64,000 bases of DNA from Lingula anatina (lineage: Eukaryota; Brachiopoda; Lingulata; Lingulida; Lingulidae): assembly GCF_001039355.2 (NCBI RefSeq), contig NW_019774825.1, positions 285,537-349,536 of the forward strand. The letters are read 5' to 3'. Below, piece by piece: positions 33,290 through 47,100 of the stretch; position 1 is the first letter of the stretch, and the number at the start of each line of letters is the position of its first letter. The translations under genes and the position numbers were made by a program. The notes beneath the pieces were generated by a model. The model searched no databases, was not told where the DNA came from, and saw only the letters and a list, made by a program, of their open reading frames with translations.

Positions 33290-33806
33290 GTTTCGGAGGC
33301 GTGCTGCTGATTACCATTTGCTTCTTAATTAATTTATTCTAAAACAGGTGCCCTCCGGTGACGTCATCACGTAGAGCTGTGTCGTTGCTTTACCAATGTA
33401 AGCCGTGCTTTCAGGATCTAATAATATTTGCATTATACGCGATGAGTATTATGTTGGATTTCTCCTTTGGCCGATGCAGATTTGCTATTAACATGTTATC
33501 TTCTCGATTTCAGTCTCTGTCACGGAGACAATGAGTTTGGTGGCGTCAGTGCTCGGCACTGCTAAGTTTTGACCTTCAATAGAAGTTTTGATCACAATCG
33601 ATATATTTGTCAGGCGGTTCAATGATTGACAAAGACGCATTCTGGTTCTCAATCAGCCTTACTTTCTTGAGATGCATAAACTCGGTATACTTATGTAGTG
33701 TTTCATTGTCTCAGCGCGTCTAGTTTGAGTATGAAAGTGTCTTTTGAATGTGTGGAGTGTGCCTTGAGTCTCTCTTTGAATAGCGGTGTTATAACCCTAT
33801 TTATAC

Positions 33807-33974
33807 CAGGCCCGTAGCCAAGGGGGGTTCGGGGGGTTTGAAAGAACCGCCCATTTTGTCAGGAAAAGTTCCACTTTGGGTAAAATTTGTTCTAGGTATG
33901 CGTAAGTTTTTTTGTAAAAGGTCCACTTTTTCAGCAAAAGAACACCCCTTTTGAATTTGCTGGCTACGGGCCTG
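33807..33974. mobile_element. Short inverted-repeat transposon (MITE-like), family A, 168 bp, intact
   Basis: Terminal inverted repeats CAGGCCCGTAGCCA (33807-33820) and TGGCTACGGGCCTG (33961-33974) are perfect over 14 bp. TATAC flanks both sides (33802-33806 and 33975-33979) as a target duplication. It carries a G-rich 5' segment and no coding sequence. Diverged relatives lie at 48649, 49794, 53596 and 54190. Confidence 0.85.
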
Positions 33975-33979
33975 TATAC

Positions 33980-34825
33980 TGTATAGAGAGCCTTTCTATT
34001 CCAAATAGTGACTATGGTTTCTACATACTAGTAAATCTAATAATATAACCACGACCTTTAAATATAAACCGCTTTGATATCCTCTTCTGAACACTAAACA
34101 TTGGTGCTCGTTAGATAAACTATGTGCCTGGCTAAGTGATAAATTACAAACCCAAAACATATGTAATAAATGAAGATTTAAAGAAAATAAATGTATAAAC
34201 TGACCAATAAGCACAGAGAACGGAGTGTCACAAAGAGACAGCTAGTTTAAAATACCTGCTGGAGGTAACAGTGGTGGGCAATCCTGAATGACACGATAAT
34301 TTAATAAAGACTACAATGTACTTTTAGTAATACCGAAAGGAGGCACGTTAATAAGCAATCTTTGACAAGAACTCGTTAAAGCTTAGTACATGTTGTTTTG
34401 CACTATATACGATCTCTAAAACTGTTAAGTTCACGAAGATGAAAACTACATGGTGAAAATCACTTGTTGCCGTACAAACAGGAATTCAGTATACAAAACT
34501 AATTTCATTATAGACTGCAATTTTGCCAAAAGGTTGATATACCCTAGCGATTAAGCCAAAAATAATAAAAAATAAATAGTGATTTTTTAAAAAATGTTTA
34601 TAAGTTTAAAGTTAACTCGCATCAATTCTAGTTCTGAAATGGGATGTTTTTGTTTTTAACAGATGGAAAAGACATTTTCTACCAGCCTTCCAAATTCCAA
34701 CTTTTGATTGGCGGATAGTGCGTCAGCTATGACAAAGAGGCATGCGTCTATTGGAATGGGGTGAAAGAAAGGGTTTATTGAACAGATTTGTTCTGATCAT
34801 GGATGAGACAAAACAGATTTCTGAT

Positions 34826-34828
<3 letters not shown>
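33980..34828. other. Intergenic, no gene recognised
   Basis: No coding or RNA feature is supported; a minus-strand frame at 33996-34214 shows no domain. Confidence 0.5.

Positions 34829-34890
<62 letters not shown>
34829..34890. repeat. (TA)n microsatellite
   Basis: About 30 uninterrupted TA units. Confidence 0.97.
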
Positions 34891-34892
<2 letters not shown>

Positions 34893-35013
34893 CAAGCCAT
34901 ACCGTTCAAAGGAAGATGTATCAGTTAAATTTAAAGATGAAAGCACCAAGCCCTTCTTATTTCACTGTTTGTAGTGGTAGCATCTTCACGAATCCAAACG
35001 AGAAACTAACAAG

Positions 35014-36780
35014 CAGTTTTCTTCAATTTTGGCCAAAGAAGGGAGAATTTTTTTATCGTTATAGTGATCAGTAGGTGATTTTGGTCATTTGTAGTGAGTG
35101 TAAAGTACTGGAAGAGTGGTTGTGTCATTACGAAGGAAAAAATAGAGCAAACACTCTCTCCACCCTCCTCTCTCCAAATTCTGTTCTCAGATGTGCTTTT
35201 TGGCAATCTTTAAAGCTGAATTTGGAGGCTTTAATGAAGTAATCTGGGCATGTTTCCACATTTTTTATGAATGACAGGTGTGGTAGATTGATTTTCGTCA
35301 CATTTTGGAAAAATCGGAAACAGGTCAATTCTGGGTGATTTTGAGTGATTTTCATAAGGGTCGGATATGGCAGTTTTCTTCAATTTGGGCCAAATAGGGA
35401 AGAAAATTTTTTTCATTGTTATAGTGATCAGTAGGTGTGTTTGGTCATTTGTAGTGAGTGTAAAGTACTGGAGGAGTGGTTGTGTCATCATTAAGGAAAA
35501 AATACAGCAAAAACTCTCTCCGCGCCCCTCTCTCCAAATCCTGTTCTCAGGTGTGCTTTTTGGCAATCTTTAAAGCTGAAATTGGGGGCTTTAATGAAGT
35601 AATCTGGGCATGTTTCCACATTTTTTATGAATGACAGGTGTGGTAGATTGATTTTTGTCACATTTTGGAAAAATCGGAGACAGGTCAATTCTGGGTGATT
35701 TTGAGTGATTTTCATAAGGGTCGGATATGGCAGTTTTCTTCAATTTGGGCCAAATAGGGAAGAAAATTTTTTTCATTGTTATAGTGATCAGTAGGTGTGT
35801 TTGGTCATTTGTAGTGAGTGTAAAGTACTGGAGGAGTGGTTGTGTCATCATTAAGGAAAAAATACAGCAAAAACTCTCTCCGCGCCCCTCTCTCCAAATC
35901 CTGTTCTCAGGTGTGCTTTTTGGCAATCTTTAAAGCTGAAATTGGGGGCTTTAATGAAGTAATCTGGGCATGTTTCCACATTTTTTATGAATGACAGGTG
36001 TGGTAGATTGATTTTTGTCACATTTTGGAAAAATCGGAGACAGGTCAATTCTGGGTGATTTTGAGTGATTTTCATAAGGGTCGGATATGGCAGTTTTCTT
36101 CAATTTGGGCCAAATAGGGAAGAAAATTTTTTTCATTGTTATAGTGATCAGTAGGTGTGTTTGGTCATTTGTAGTGAGTGTAAAGTACTGGAGGAGTGGT
36201 TGTGTCATCATTAAGGAAAAAATACAGCAAAAACTCTCTCCGCGCCCCTCTCTCCAAATCCTGTTCTCAGGTGTGCTTTTTGGCAATCTTTAAAGCTGAA
36301 ATTGGGGGCTTTAATGAAGTAATCTGGGCATGTTTCCACATTTTTTATGAATGACAGGTGTGGTAGATTGATTTTTGTCACATTTTGGAAAAATCGGAGA
36401 CAGGTCAATTCTGGGTGATTTTGAGTGATTTTCATAAGGGTCGGATATGGCAATTTTCTTCAATTTGGGCCAAATAGGGAAGAAATTTTTTTTCATTGTT
36501 ATAGTGATCAGTAGGTGTGTTTGGTCATTTGTAGTGAGTATAAAGTACTGGAAGAGTGGTTGTGTCATATTTAGGAAGAAACAGAGCAAAAACTCTATCT
36601 ACCCCCCTCTCTCCAAATCATGTTCTCAGGTGTGCTTTTTGGCAATCTTTAAAGCTGAAATTGGGGGCTTTAATGAAGTGATTCGGGCACGTTTCCACAT
36701 TTTTTTATGATTGACAGGTGTAGTAGATTGACTTTTGTAACATTTTGGAAAAACTGGAGACGGGTCGATACTTGGTGATT
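35014..36780. repeat. Satellite array, about 5 copies of a 360-bp unit
   Basis: Unit starts (CAGTTTTCTTCAATTT) fall at 35014, 35371, 35731, 36091 and 36451. The inner three units (35371-36450) appear identical apart from isolated bases; the outer two are diverged, and the last is cut short near 36780. Open frames recur every 360 bp on both strands simply because the unit length is a multiple of three. I do not regard them as genes. Confidence 0.93.
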
Positions 36781-37016
36781 TCTCCACTGAAAAGATTTAT
36801 TCAGATCATTAAATAAGATGTTTTTTTTTTTTACACAAATCAAATGTCTGTAAAGTTAAAGTTAGTAAAAAAAACTAAATGCACAGTTTTGACAACTTCA
36901 TCCACATATTTATGTAAAAATCTTTCCTTTTTATAGAAAACATTAAACAATGCAGTCAAATATTATGCTCTTATTCACTTATGTCTTATGTAAAATGGTC
37001 ATTTGTCTTCAACTTT

Positions 37017-38185
37017 TTATACAAATATTTCAATAAAATCATGACTACTGTGAATGGCCTTTTTTGGTTCTACATTTTCCAATTTCTGTTTTACGTATAA
37101 CCCTTTCTGATGAAGTCTAGTGTCACTGTGAGCATGTTTTTTGGGCAAGCGATAATCTAAATGTTCCACAGAAGGGAGACGCCATTTTGGATAGCGCTTT
37201 CGCCTCTCCAATGCGGCTGAATGGTAGGACTGCTTTTCTTGGCTTGTTTCCGCCAACATTGTTTCACTTTTGGCAATTTGGCGCACACGTGGTACCAGCT
37301 GCTGTATTGTGTCAGAACGTGGTGAAGACTGTAGAGCATCATAGGTATTTGATCTAGGTCGATGTGAATGGTGCCCTTTGGGTCGGCGGCCTTTACTGCT
37401 AGTGCTACTGGTACCACCATGTGCTGCTATTACAGGGAACTTTCTATCAGATGAAGACTCACCGTTTGATGGTGAAGTTAGAGTTAGTTGTTGTTGCTTC
37501 CCACTTGAAGACTTCTGTGTCACCCTCTGCCCTGGTCCTGTATCTTTTGGTTCTGACATTTGAACATCAGAAAAGTCTGTGAAAGCTAAGCCCATATCGT
37601 GCACCTTTCCTTTTTCATCTGTCACTTGGAGCTCAATGCTGTCAATACTGTGACAGGAGTCAGCCTTATATTTGTCACCGTTTTCACTAACAAACGGAAT
37701 TTCAGTGTCAAAGTCAGTGACATTATCATCAGGAGTGACGAAAAATCTCACTATCCTGTCCCTGGGACCAGACTGATAGTCCAATTCTGTATCAGAACCC
37801 TGGTTGCTATGACAGCTGTTGCCATTAGCAACAGTTAGGTTATTTCTGTTGTTTTCTATAGCAGCACTAATGTCTCTTTGGGTGGATTGGATTTTTTGTT
37901 TTTGGCAGTAATTTTGATCAAACACTGGACTTGACCGTCCACTGCCTGCATCAACTAGGACTTTTATTACCTTGTTGTTTTTATAAATGGCTGACCCTCG
38001 CTTTTGATAAATGGGGGCAGCCCGTGTGCCTAGACCACCGAGGGAAGATGAAGAGCTGACACGTTTCTTTTGTGGTTGGTCATTGGCAGCAATGCCAAAA
38101 CGTTCCCTCATTGACGTAGCAACCATTAGACTTAGGCGACGTAAAGCACTGGTGTTTGCGCTGGATTCTTCTGTCCTCAATGAAT
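37017..38185 (-). CDS. GPCR tail exon 3b, or terminal exon of another minus-strand gene
   Basis: The acceptor TATATTTCCAG ends at 38186; phase 1 in, TAA at 37017-37019. About 389 residues of low-complexity, Ser-rich, probably disordered sequence include 'SALRRLSLMVATSMRERFG', 'RVSSSSSLGGLG' and 'RDRIVRFFVTPDD'. The last segment loosely resembles 'RVTFCLDD' in exon 3a. Minus-strand AATAAA lies near 36801. It could be an alternative tail of the GPCR or the last exon of a different gene. I recognise no domain. Confidence 0.5.
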
Positions 38186-41100
38186 CTGGAAATATAAACA
38201 AAGTCAAGTAAGTTTGGGCTAATTATAGCAGTGAACATTTTTCTTCATCAGACAGATTTGAATTTTTTTCGCAAGATTTCCTTCTCCCCGTAAAATAACC
38301 AATTTCTTCTGTGTGGAAAGTCGACAATAATAATAATAATAATAATAATAATCAAATCAAATCCCTACACTTGCTAAAGGCAATTAGTTACAATTAGTTG
38401 GGACATAACTATTCTAGATATAAATAAAATTTCATAAATTTTAAAATTTAAACTGGATAGACATTTTCAGATGTAAAACTGCAAACTTAAGATGTTTTTA
38501 AAAGTTGACATTAAATGTTATAATGAAGGTATAATCATAGTCAAAACCACATCTGTAATCAAAACACCAACTCCACAACTGGCATCAAGTCATATCTGGA
38601 CAAAAATGTCTAACTGTAATATTATATGAAAATAGTGAAGTCTTAGAGTTTCTTAGATTCACCACATCATCAATGAGGCTGCAAACACAACCAAAGTTGA
38701 TCTGCAGACTAGGGGACCATTCCCACAGATATTTTGATCTATCTCCCTGGGGAGTCTCACTAAATTGCTATTAAACTACTCGGATTAAACATCTGTCACC
38801 CCTAGTAAAACTGTAAGGGGTCAATTATCTTTACCCCTAGCTGATTTGGTAAGCATGACAGACATTTAAGCCTCTAGAGCTGATAGCAATTTAGTGTGAA
38901 CCCCCAGAGAGTTAGGTCGATCCAGATGGATTGATCTAAGTATGGGAACCCAGTCTAATAGATCCACAGATCAAATATGGCAGAACCACTTGAAAGCATA
39001 TGGCATATTCCCCATGTGGAATCTATTCAGTGTCTATTAGGGGATTAATTCGCAAGATTCCAAGTGGGTGGGCCATATTTGATCTAACCAACCTGTTTGT
39101 CCACAGATCGACTTGTTCTGAATGCGTCCTTACACCCCATTTCCATAGCTTTTTAGAACGATCTATCCCTGTGGGGAGTCTCACTAGATTACTGTCAGCT
39201 TGTCCGAATTAAGCGTCTGTCCCGCCTACTAAAAGCTGTAAGGGGGTAATTAACTATGGTGCCCGCTCGGCTGACTGCAATTTAGCGTGAACCCCCAGGG
39301 AGTTAGGTCGATCTAAATCTTAATCTTTAGATTGATCTAAATCTCTGGGAAAGCACCCTTAGAGACTATATTTTGACAGACCTGACAAATCCTTACAGAA
39401 AGACATAAATTTTATCAAAACACTTCAGGCATAATACCAACTAGTACTAAAAACAACCACTGCATGAAATCATCTATTAATGAGTTTTATCAAATCAGTT
39501 CAAAACTTACATATAATCATTTTCTCATCCCCTTAAATATCAATTAGTACTAAAGGTTAGTATGACTTCATGACATCTAATCAAACATGCATTATTGGTA
39601 TGTGTACAAACAAACAACTTTGTGTTTTTTAAAGACAAATTTGTATTGAGGATATGATATTGTCCATCCTTCCTAGTACATGCTTTCCCTGACAGGTATC
39701 TGCATGATTATGTGAAGCTTAACACCGGCTGCAAAAGTACCAGTTAAGTGTATTCCCTTTTTTGCCAAATTTACCAGTATTCTGTTATCCTTTCCCCAGC
39801 AATGACATAGGGAAATGCAGCAGAACAAAACATTAAAAAACTTCCCACAGAGATCGGTAAGGGCTAACATGTATCTGGAGAAGGGCTAACAATACATATC
39901 CTCAAAATGATAAACTAAAAGCATGTACACTGTACAATGGGCTGTGTTTCTATTTTAAAATATTTCTTGTCAGCTTATTGATTTATTTGATACCATCAGA
40001 ACACCCTTTGGATTGTTTTGAAATTTGATGAAAAAAACTGTGATATTTAAAATTTATAAAAACAAATGGCATCATTACTACACCAATCCAGTGAACTTAA
40101 AAAGTAGACCCCAATCTGCCAATTTCATGACTATGTTTGCAAGCTAGACGGAAATGTTACCCCCCCCCCCCCCTTTTTACACCAATTGCTCAGAACAGTG
40201 TGTTAAAACTGGAACTCTTTTGATTTGTAACTTCTTGCCATAGGACAAGAATTTTACCAACCCCAAATGAACCACATTACACCCTGAATTTCAGAGCCTA
40301 ATGGAACCCTGCCTCAGTAATAGCCTATAGCTAGGTAAGTTACCCTTAGTGCTCTGAATTTCAGGGTGGCAAAAGTGGACGTTGTAATGAATATGACAAT
40401 ATTAAATTGAACCACAGCATGTAAATAATTAACAACAATAACAATTGTTCACAACTTTTTTGTGAAGTGTATTGAACTACATGCACTACTGTAGTTGGAC
40501 ATGTTCTTGGAATGTGAAAAAGGTGCCACTGTTATCTATCACTTTGGCATTAATCTGACTTCAAAAATCAATTTTGCCCAAGCTACATGGTGCTACATGT
40601 AGTTAAAACATATGATAGAGGGAGTCCACATTAAAAAAAATTACTGTGCTGACAAGTTTGTTTGGTGCAATGTAAACAACAAATCACCACAAAAAAGTGG
40701 GAAAATCATCAACTGCATATCACGCATAAATGGGAAAAAAGTGAGAGTGACACAAGGTACCATGACAACATGACGCCTTAGCAACTTATTCAAATGACAT
40801 AAAACATGACAATCAGTGACAGTTTTATGCTTCCATGACAGCTTGCATGACAAGACAATATAGGGTACCATGACAAATACAGTGTAGCTCAGAGTGCATG
40901 AGTTAATTAATAAACTGACCCTGGGCATAACATTTAGTGACTATTTCATGCTTTCAACAAAAACTCCCATGACAATATATGACAATATAGGGTACCATGA
41001 CACATTTAACTGATACTAGGCATGGAATTTGGTAACAATTTCATGCTTAAACATGTAACAACACTGACACAAGATTGCATGAAAGCATCCATATGATATA

Positions 41101-44100
41101 GCTTACATTTGATACCTTGGTCAGAGATAAGTAGCAATAAAAGAGTAATTAAGAATGAGGCTGGGAAAATGGAAATGGGAAATATTGGTCATAGCAGATT
41201 ACTTTTAAGCACATCAAATTGTTTCTTCTTTTTATCTAAAATATTTTTTAAAAATATTATAATAAATAAAAATCTAAATATATTTTCTGGACAGAACACT
41301 GAAAGAAGGACCTCATGCCAGATAAAAAATAACAGGATTTATATATCTATTTTGGTTGTAGGTACATGTACATGCAGCCAATAATGCACATCCATTAGAA
41401 AATTAGTCAAAATTCCCAAAAATAGAAGAAGGCAAATTACCAGTATGTATTTCATCTTTCTATCCTGTTTTTGAAGTGATCAGGATTACTTTGAGCACAG
41501 TCTAGAGAGAAAATAGAAGGGCTAAAATAAAATTAATGAGAGACAGAAAGAGAGAAATACAAAGATGAAAAATATCAACAAATAGACAAAAGAGTAAACA
41601 TACAATTTCACACAAGACAGGCAAAGACAGTTGGTCCAGTGTCCTACTTAAAATGCACACTAGAGTCAAGTATATAACTGATATCTTTACACTGTTCACA
41701 CAAATATGTTGTTCACAACCTTAAAGAAGATACAGAGATATGAAAGACCCATACTCAGGATATATGGTTTTAACAAAAAAAAAAAAAAAAAAGTTCCAGT
41801 TTGTTAGCATGCTTGATTGTGCTGGCCCTCACTTTCTGCCACTATATCCTACTAGTAGAGTGAATATTGCCAGAGATTGGGGGAATTACCCTTTTCAGGG
41901 CCACAGTTGATTTTTTACTAGTTATTCACAGATATTTCTCTAGCTGGTCTGTGCACATTTCGGTACTGTGAGAGCTGTTCAACAGGAATTTTTGCACAAA
42001 ACAGACATCATCCCTCAACTGGCCTATGGTGAATAGTAAGGGGGGGGGGGGGTGCTTAAAGAAGGGCCTGTTCAGAACCAGCTGATCCACTGAATAGCTA
42101 GATGATAGAGCTTGCATCAAACATGGCGTACACTTGTTATTCCCTAACGATAATGTAATGGATTTCTGCCTCGCAAGCCACCCTCCCTGCAAGGGCAGAG
42201 TTATTAAATATCTGCAAGCATTCAAGAGGGTTACGCCATATTTGATCATATTTGAGGGGACTAGTTAGTCCATGAATCAAATGGTTCTGAAAAGGCTCTA
42301 GGACACCATATACATACTTTCTTGTGTCACCAAGCAGTTAAATCAGGAATGTAGAAATAAAGTTATACTGTTATAGTTCTTTAAATCAAGTGAGTGGTGA
42401 CAGTATATTTCTTTACCCTGTCTGGGCAGTAACTTCGGTGCAAAGGGTATATTTTTTGAACATGAAAGTTGTGCAAGAGTTGTGTATAATTATAATGCCA
42501 TAACTGGTTATACTAGAATCTATGTATAAACTGTACTCTTAGTACTGGTACTAGTACAAGTATGTGCCATCTATTGCAATCAAACTTTCTGAAATGCATC
42601 CATGGTTAATATACAAGATTTAAAAAAAAGCTATACTTTGCATGTATCTGGAACTTATGAGACTCCTGCATATTTCATCTTATCCTATCATACAAACAGC
42701 TACATATTCAAACACATACGAATTCAAAAATCACTCCATAAGAAAGAAATTATAAATAAAACAACAGAGGCTGATCCAGAATTATATTAGTCAAAGAGAT
42801 GTTCTGTTCTCCCTCCCACTGTCTGATATTTTTTTTGAAAAAGATAATTATCCATTGTTGAGGCATTTTGTGGTAATACCAGTTCAACAGGTACAGTAAT
42901 GACTTCATCTTTTCAATGGGGACAAATTACCAATTTTTCAGAAAATGATTTTGGAATAATAGAAAAATATATGATTTCTATATAGCATTGGTGGTGCTTT
43001 ACTGTAAAGAATGAAACCGCTTTTAGATTTTGGTCCTACATGACATACCACTGAATCAACATGCATGGTCTAGTTTGAAGAATTAATGACATAAGAAATT
43101 ACAGTATCTGTCATTTTCACAATTTGTTGCCCACTGAATAGATTGAGTCATCGCCTAATTTTTCTTCTATCTGACCTGAACCTGGTTCTGTTTTCAAGAA
43201 TTGGAGGAGGGCACCCTGAGTGTCAGAAGTTTGGAAACTCACCAAGCAAAGGCATGCACCTGTGGTATCCAGTTACTAGAAATAGCAAGTGCATGGCTAT
43301 GAGAGAGAGAGAGAATGAGAGAGAGAGAGAGAGGAAGGGCTAGTTTCCAATGACCTCTAATACTCAGGGTTCTGGTAGGAAGGGTGTTGGCTGGGGCCCC
43401 TTGGATTTGCCTTTTTTCCAGCAAACTTGATTACAGTTTTAAAAAGTGACAAAGTAAACCATTATGTCCTATTCAGATTTTGGTGCATTTAGATCTGTTA
43501 CTGCATGTGAAGATGACATGTAAAGTGATGATAAAATATGAACCAAAACAAAAGCAACAGCAGTGCAAAAAGTACCTGCAAAGGACTCAACATCCGCATC
43601 TGAGCAGCATCCTAGAAGAAAATATCAGAAATTGTTTGAAAAATAAGACCACCTCTATATAAAATCGGGAGTGGATACCATTTTAGACCATGAAACATCA
43701 GCATCTTTACAGCAGGTATCCTCACCCAGGAAATGTTTTCTGTAAAAACTAATTTCATCCTTTAAAACATATTAATAAAAAAAGGGCATTCAAAATACTT
43801 TTTGAACTCTATTTTTGTAATAATTTTCACTTAAACATGTAATATTTTAGAAGTTTGTTTTAGTTTTGTAAAGTATATTGTGCGATTGCAAAAAAGAAAG
43901 AAAAAATAAAATAATTCTTTTATAATTCTGAATAATAAGAGATAAATGTTAAAGAAAAAAGTGCAGCAAACAAAAAATCAAGTTATTAACAAAATAAGTC
44001 TTAGACCACATCTCTAGAATCCCCTCTTAGTATCAATAACACAAAAAAGCACCAGTGTACTACCAATCACCGTGTTCAAATGTATTTTAATTTTTGCATT

Positions 44101-47100
44101 ATGTAATATAAATATATGATCTTGAAAAAGTTATTTCTGATTTTAATTTTCAGAATTTTCAGATTATTGATATGAGGCATATGCTGTATTCAGATCCCTT
44201 TTTACATATTAGGGTGTTTTAATACCAATGTTTTACATTACAAAGTAATTACATTTTTCAAAATAGCAGCCGAATATTACAGTAATAACCTAAACCCAAA
44301 CAGCAGTCTTAATTTTCATACGCAATAAAAATAAAATTGTTAAGTACTTAAAAAAAAGGAAGAAAGAAAAATGTTATGGCAATTGCTGAAGGCTCTCAGA
44401 ACAAAAATTAAAAAATCTGAGATTTGACCATCACTTCATAAGTTTGAAATATTTCAATCTTTGTTAATTTAGTGGAAATGGATCTGAACACAGCTTGTAA
44501 TACTTACAATGTAAAAACTCTTGGTCAGTTATGTATTAGTTTCAAATCAAACTTCAGTAGCAAAGTTAATGCTATTAAGGATTAAAGCAGGTAATATAAC
44601 AGATAAGATTATAAAAAGGGGAGATATGAAGTAAATGAAAAGGCAAATAAAATTATAAAGAAAAGATGTTGATTAATAGTCATTAAATAAATTTGAAAAC
44701 AATTTTTAAACTCATTAAATTTATGAAAGCTAAGGTAACATTTGTACACATGCATTAATGAAATAAATGTATGTGACTTAAATTTTTACTTAAACAATCA
44801 AGGAGAATATTATAATTTCAATGTGAAATTAAAGTAATATTCAAAATTATCAAGAAAATAAAAATAAAAAATATTAACCAAATAAAGGGGAAAATGAAAA
44901 ACAAAATCGAAAAATCAAAAATAAATATACTAGTATATGTATACATACGAATTGTATTCATTTTTATTTAAATTACACTTTCACATTTACCAGTACCTAT
45001 CTGTGTACCAGTAAATATCATCTTTAAGCCTAATCATCTTCATCACAAATCTCAATAAATTAACCTCAGTTATATGGTACATAAGCCACCTGCAATTGTC
45101 AAAAATTAGTACAAAAGATCAAACACTGAAGCCCTAGCAACACTGCACCCATTACCATGACAACTGTTACTACGCCAGCACTAACCAAGGCAACAATCTG
45201 CCAGAGGGCTGCAGATCCTATTACCAGATGGCACTCTGTTATGCAAGACAAACCCTTTTTCATTTTCCCCACTAGCTGGCTGACTGTCTCTAACAGGATA
45301 GAGACTGCTCCTTGCGTCATCTTCTCTGCCCATTTTTAGGTCAACGTCATAATCTACGTGCAAGTACATAGTAAGAGTGAAACACAAAATCCTAGAATTG
45401 ATTATTTTTAATACCATACTTACATGAACATCACTGCCATATATATCGTGTTCAACAAAACAATCCTCTTTTTTAAATCTTAAAAAATAAACAATGCAAA
45501 CACTTAACTGAAATCCTACTCACTCACATAAGCATACATCTTATCACTAACCAATATGGATGCCTACTCTCATAAAATTCAATACATAACTAAGCATCAA
45601 GACTAAATTAGTTTACCATCCGAAGCGCATGCATCTAAAAGACCTGCAGTGACATTCAGACTTGACAACCATATACATGTACACAGTTTAACTTGCTCTT
45701 CTTACATTCATAAGTTGTTTTCTAAGAGTTTTACAGTTTTGGCTAATTCTAAAGATAGGCAAACTTAATAACATCAAATACAACATTTATTCAACAACTT
45801 AAAGAAAAATATACATGTACATGTAATAGTAATTGTGCAAACAATGGATATACTAGTTGATAATTATTTTTTTGTATTTATTGTTGGTAATGAGCAAGGC
45901 CTTTTTCTGTAATACTGACAAAAATGAATGAGCTAAATCAATATCACAAGTACATGTGCCATATTTACAATGACTTGGGGCATTTGTGCATCACATTTTT
46001 TTATACTGTAAATTTAAAAACAAACTGAAATTGTTTAAATTTCAATATATGCAGTTTCTGAGAGTACCAGTATTTTCTCTCCTTCTAGTACAAATGTAGA
46101 TGTTTATGAATATATTGAAGCAAACATCAAAAAATATTTTCAGATCTTTGAGTTATATCATATCATATCATATCATTGTCATCATCATCATCATCATCAT
46201 CTATCCAACGAAAATTTCTGTCTAGCAAATTTGGTAGGTCTGGCATTATGGCACTCTGATTAATAGCATCTTCTTCATGATTACATTTTTCATCATTCCC
46301 CATTTCCCCTTTACCTTCTTCTGTCTCCCCAACATCTTTGAGAAGAGGGGTACATGTATCACTTACTTTGAGCCTTTCATCTTGGATGGAGTCATCAAGA
46401 CAGAATGTCACTCTTAATTTGCTGTCACTTTTTACGGATTTGACATTATCTCCAGCAGAATTTCCCAGGATTCCAAGGACAGAAGGCTCGCTGGCCCCTA
46501 TATGCTGGTTGCTAGGTTTACTGCCATGTTTTAACTTGAAGCATGACACTGAGCTATCTGTGCTTTTGGGCAGAGTAGGGAGAGATGCGTTTTTCTCACA
46601 GAAATCAAATTTAAGAAACGCAGGTTGGTTGAGCTGTGTTGCACCTTTAATATTATTTCTAATTGCCAACAAGGGTAGTTCACCATAACTGGTATGTTTG
46701 ACTTTAGGCAAGCTTTTGACGGAGTTAGCAAAACTTCCTGTTCGACTTCTTGAAGGGACAAGCGTATCGGAGGCAGAATTTCTACGTCTTGACTGGATGC
46801 CATTTCTTAATGCATGATTGGGTTGGGTTGCAAGCAATCTTCTAACCTGTGGCGAGGCCTGAGTGAGCGATGTCACAGATCGTGTTGTGCTGAGAGTGTG
46901 AAACACAGAATGTGATGATCCACCTGTGATAGGCCAATTGTGAGCAGGAAAAGCAAACAGATAATCTTTACTGTAGCAAAGGAAAATACTTTGATTGGAT
47001 TCCTTTTCAAATAAATCACTTGGGACCAAAAGTTAGTTGGTCTTAACTTTAAACCCCAAATTTAGCTCCACTCCACAGAATATATCTGCAGTAGTCTACT

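Larger units (their letters stand above)
39361..45098. other. Intron-scale sequence between GPCR tail exons 3a and 3b
   Basis: No exon is supported. It contains a degenerate tandem repeat (40741-41060), a C-tract near 40160, a poly-A tract near 41770, a G-tract near 42040 and a GA microsatellite (43300-43333). On the gene model this is intron for 3b transcripts. Confidence 0.5.

Noticed and set aside
35231-36589. Repeated 111- and 68-codon frames every 360 bp
   Set aside because: They are a by-product of a satellite unit whose length is divisible by three.
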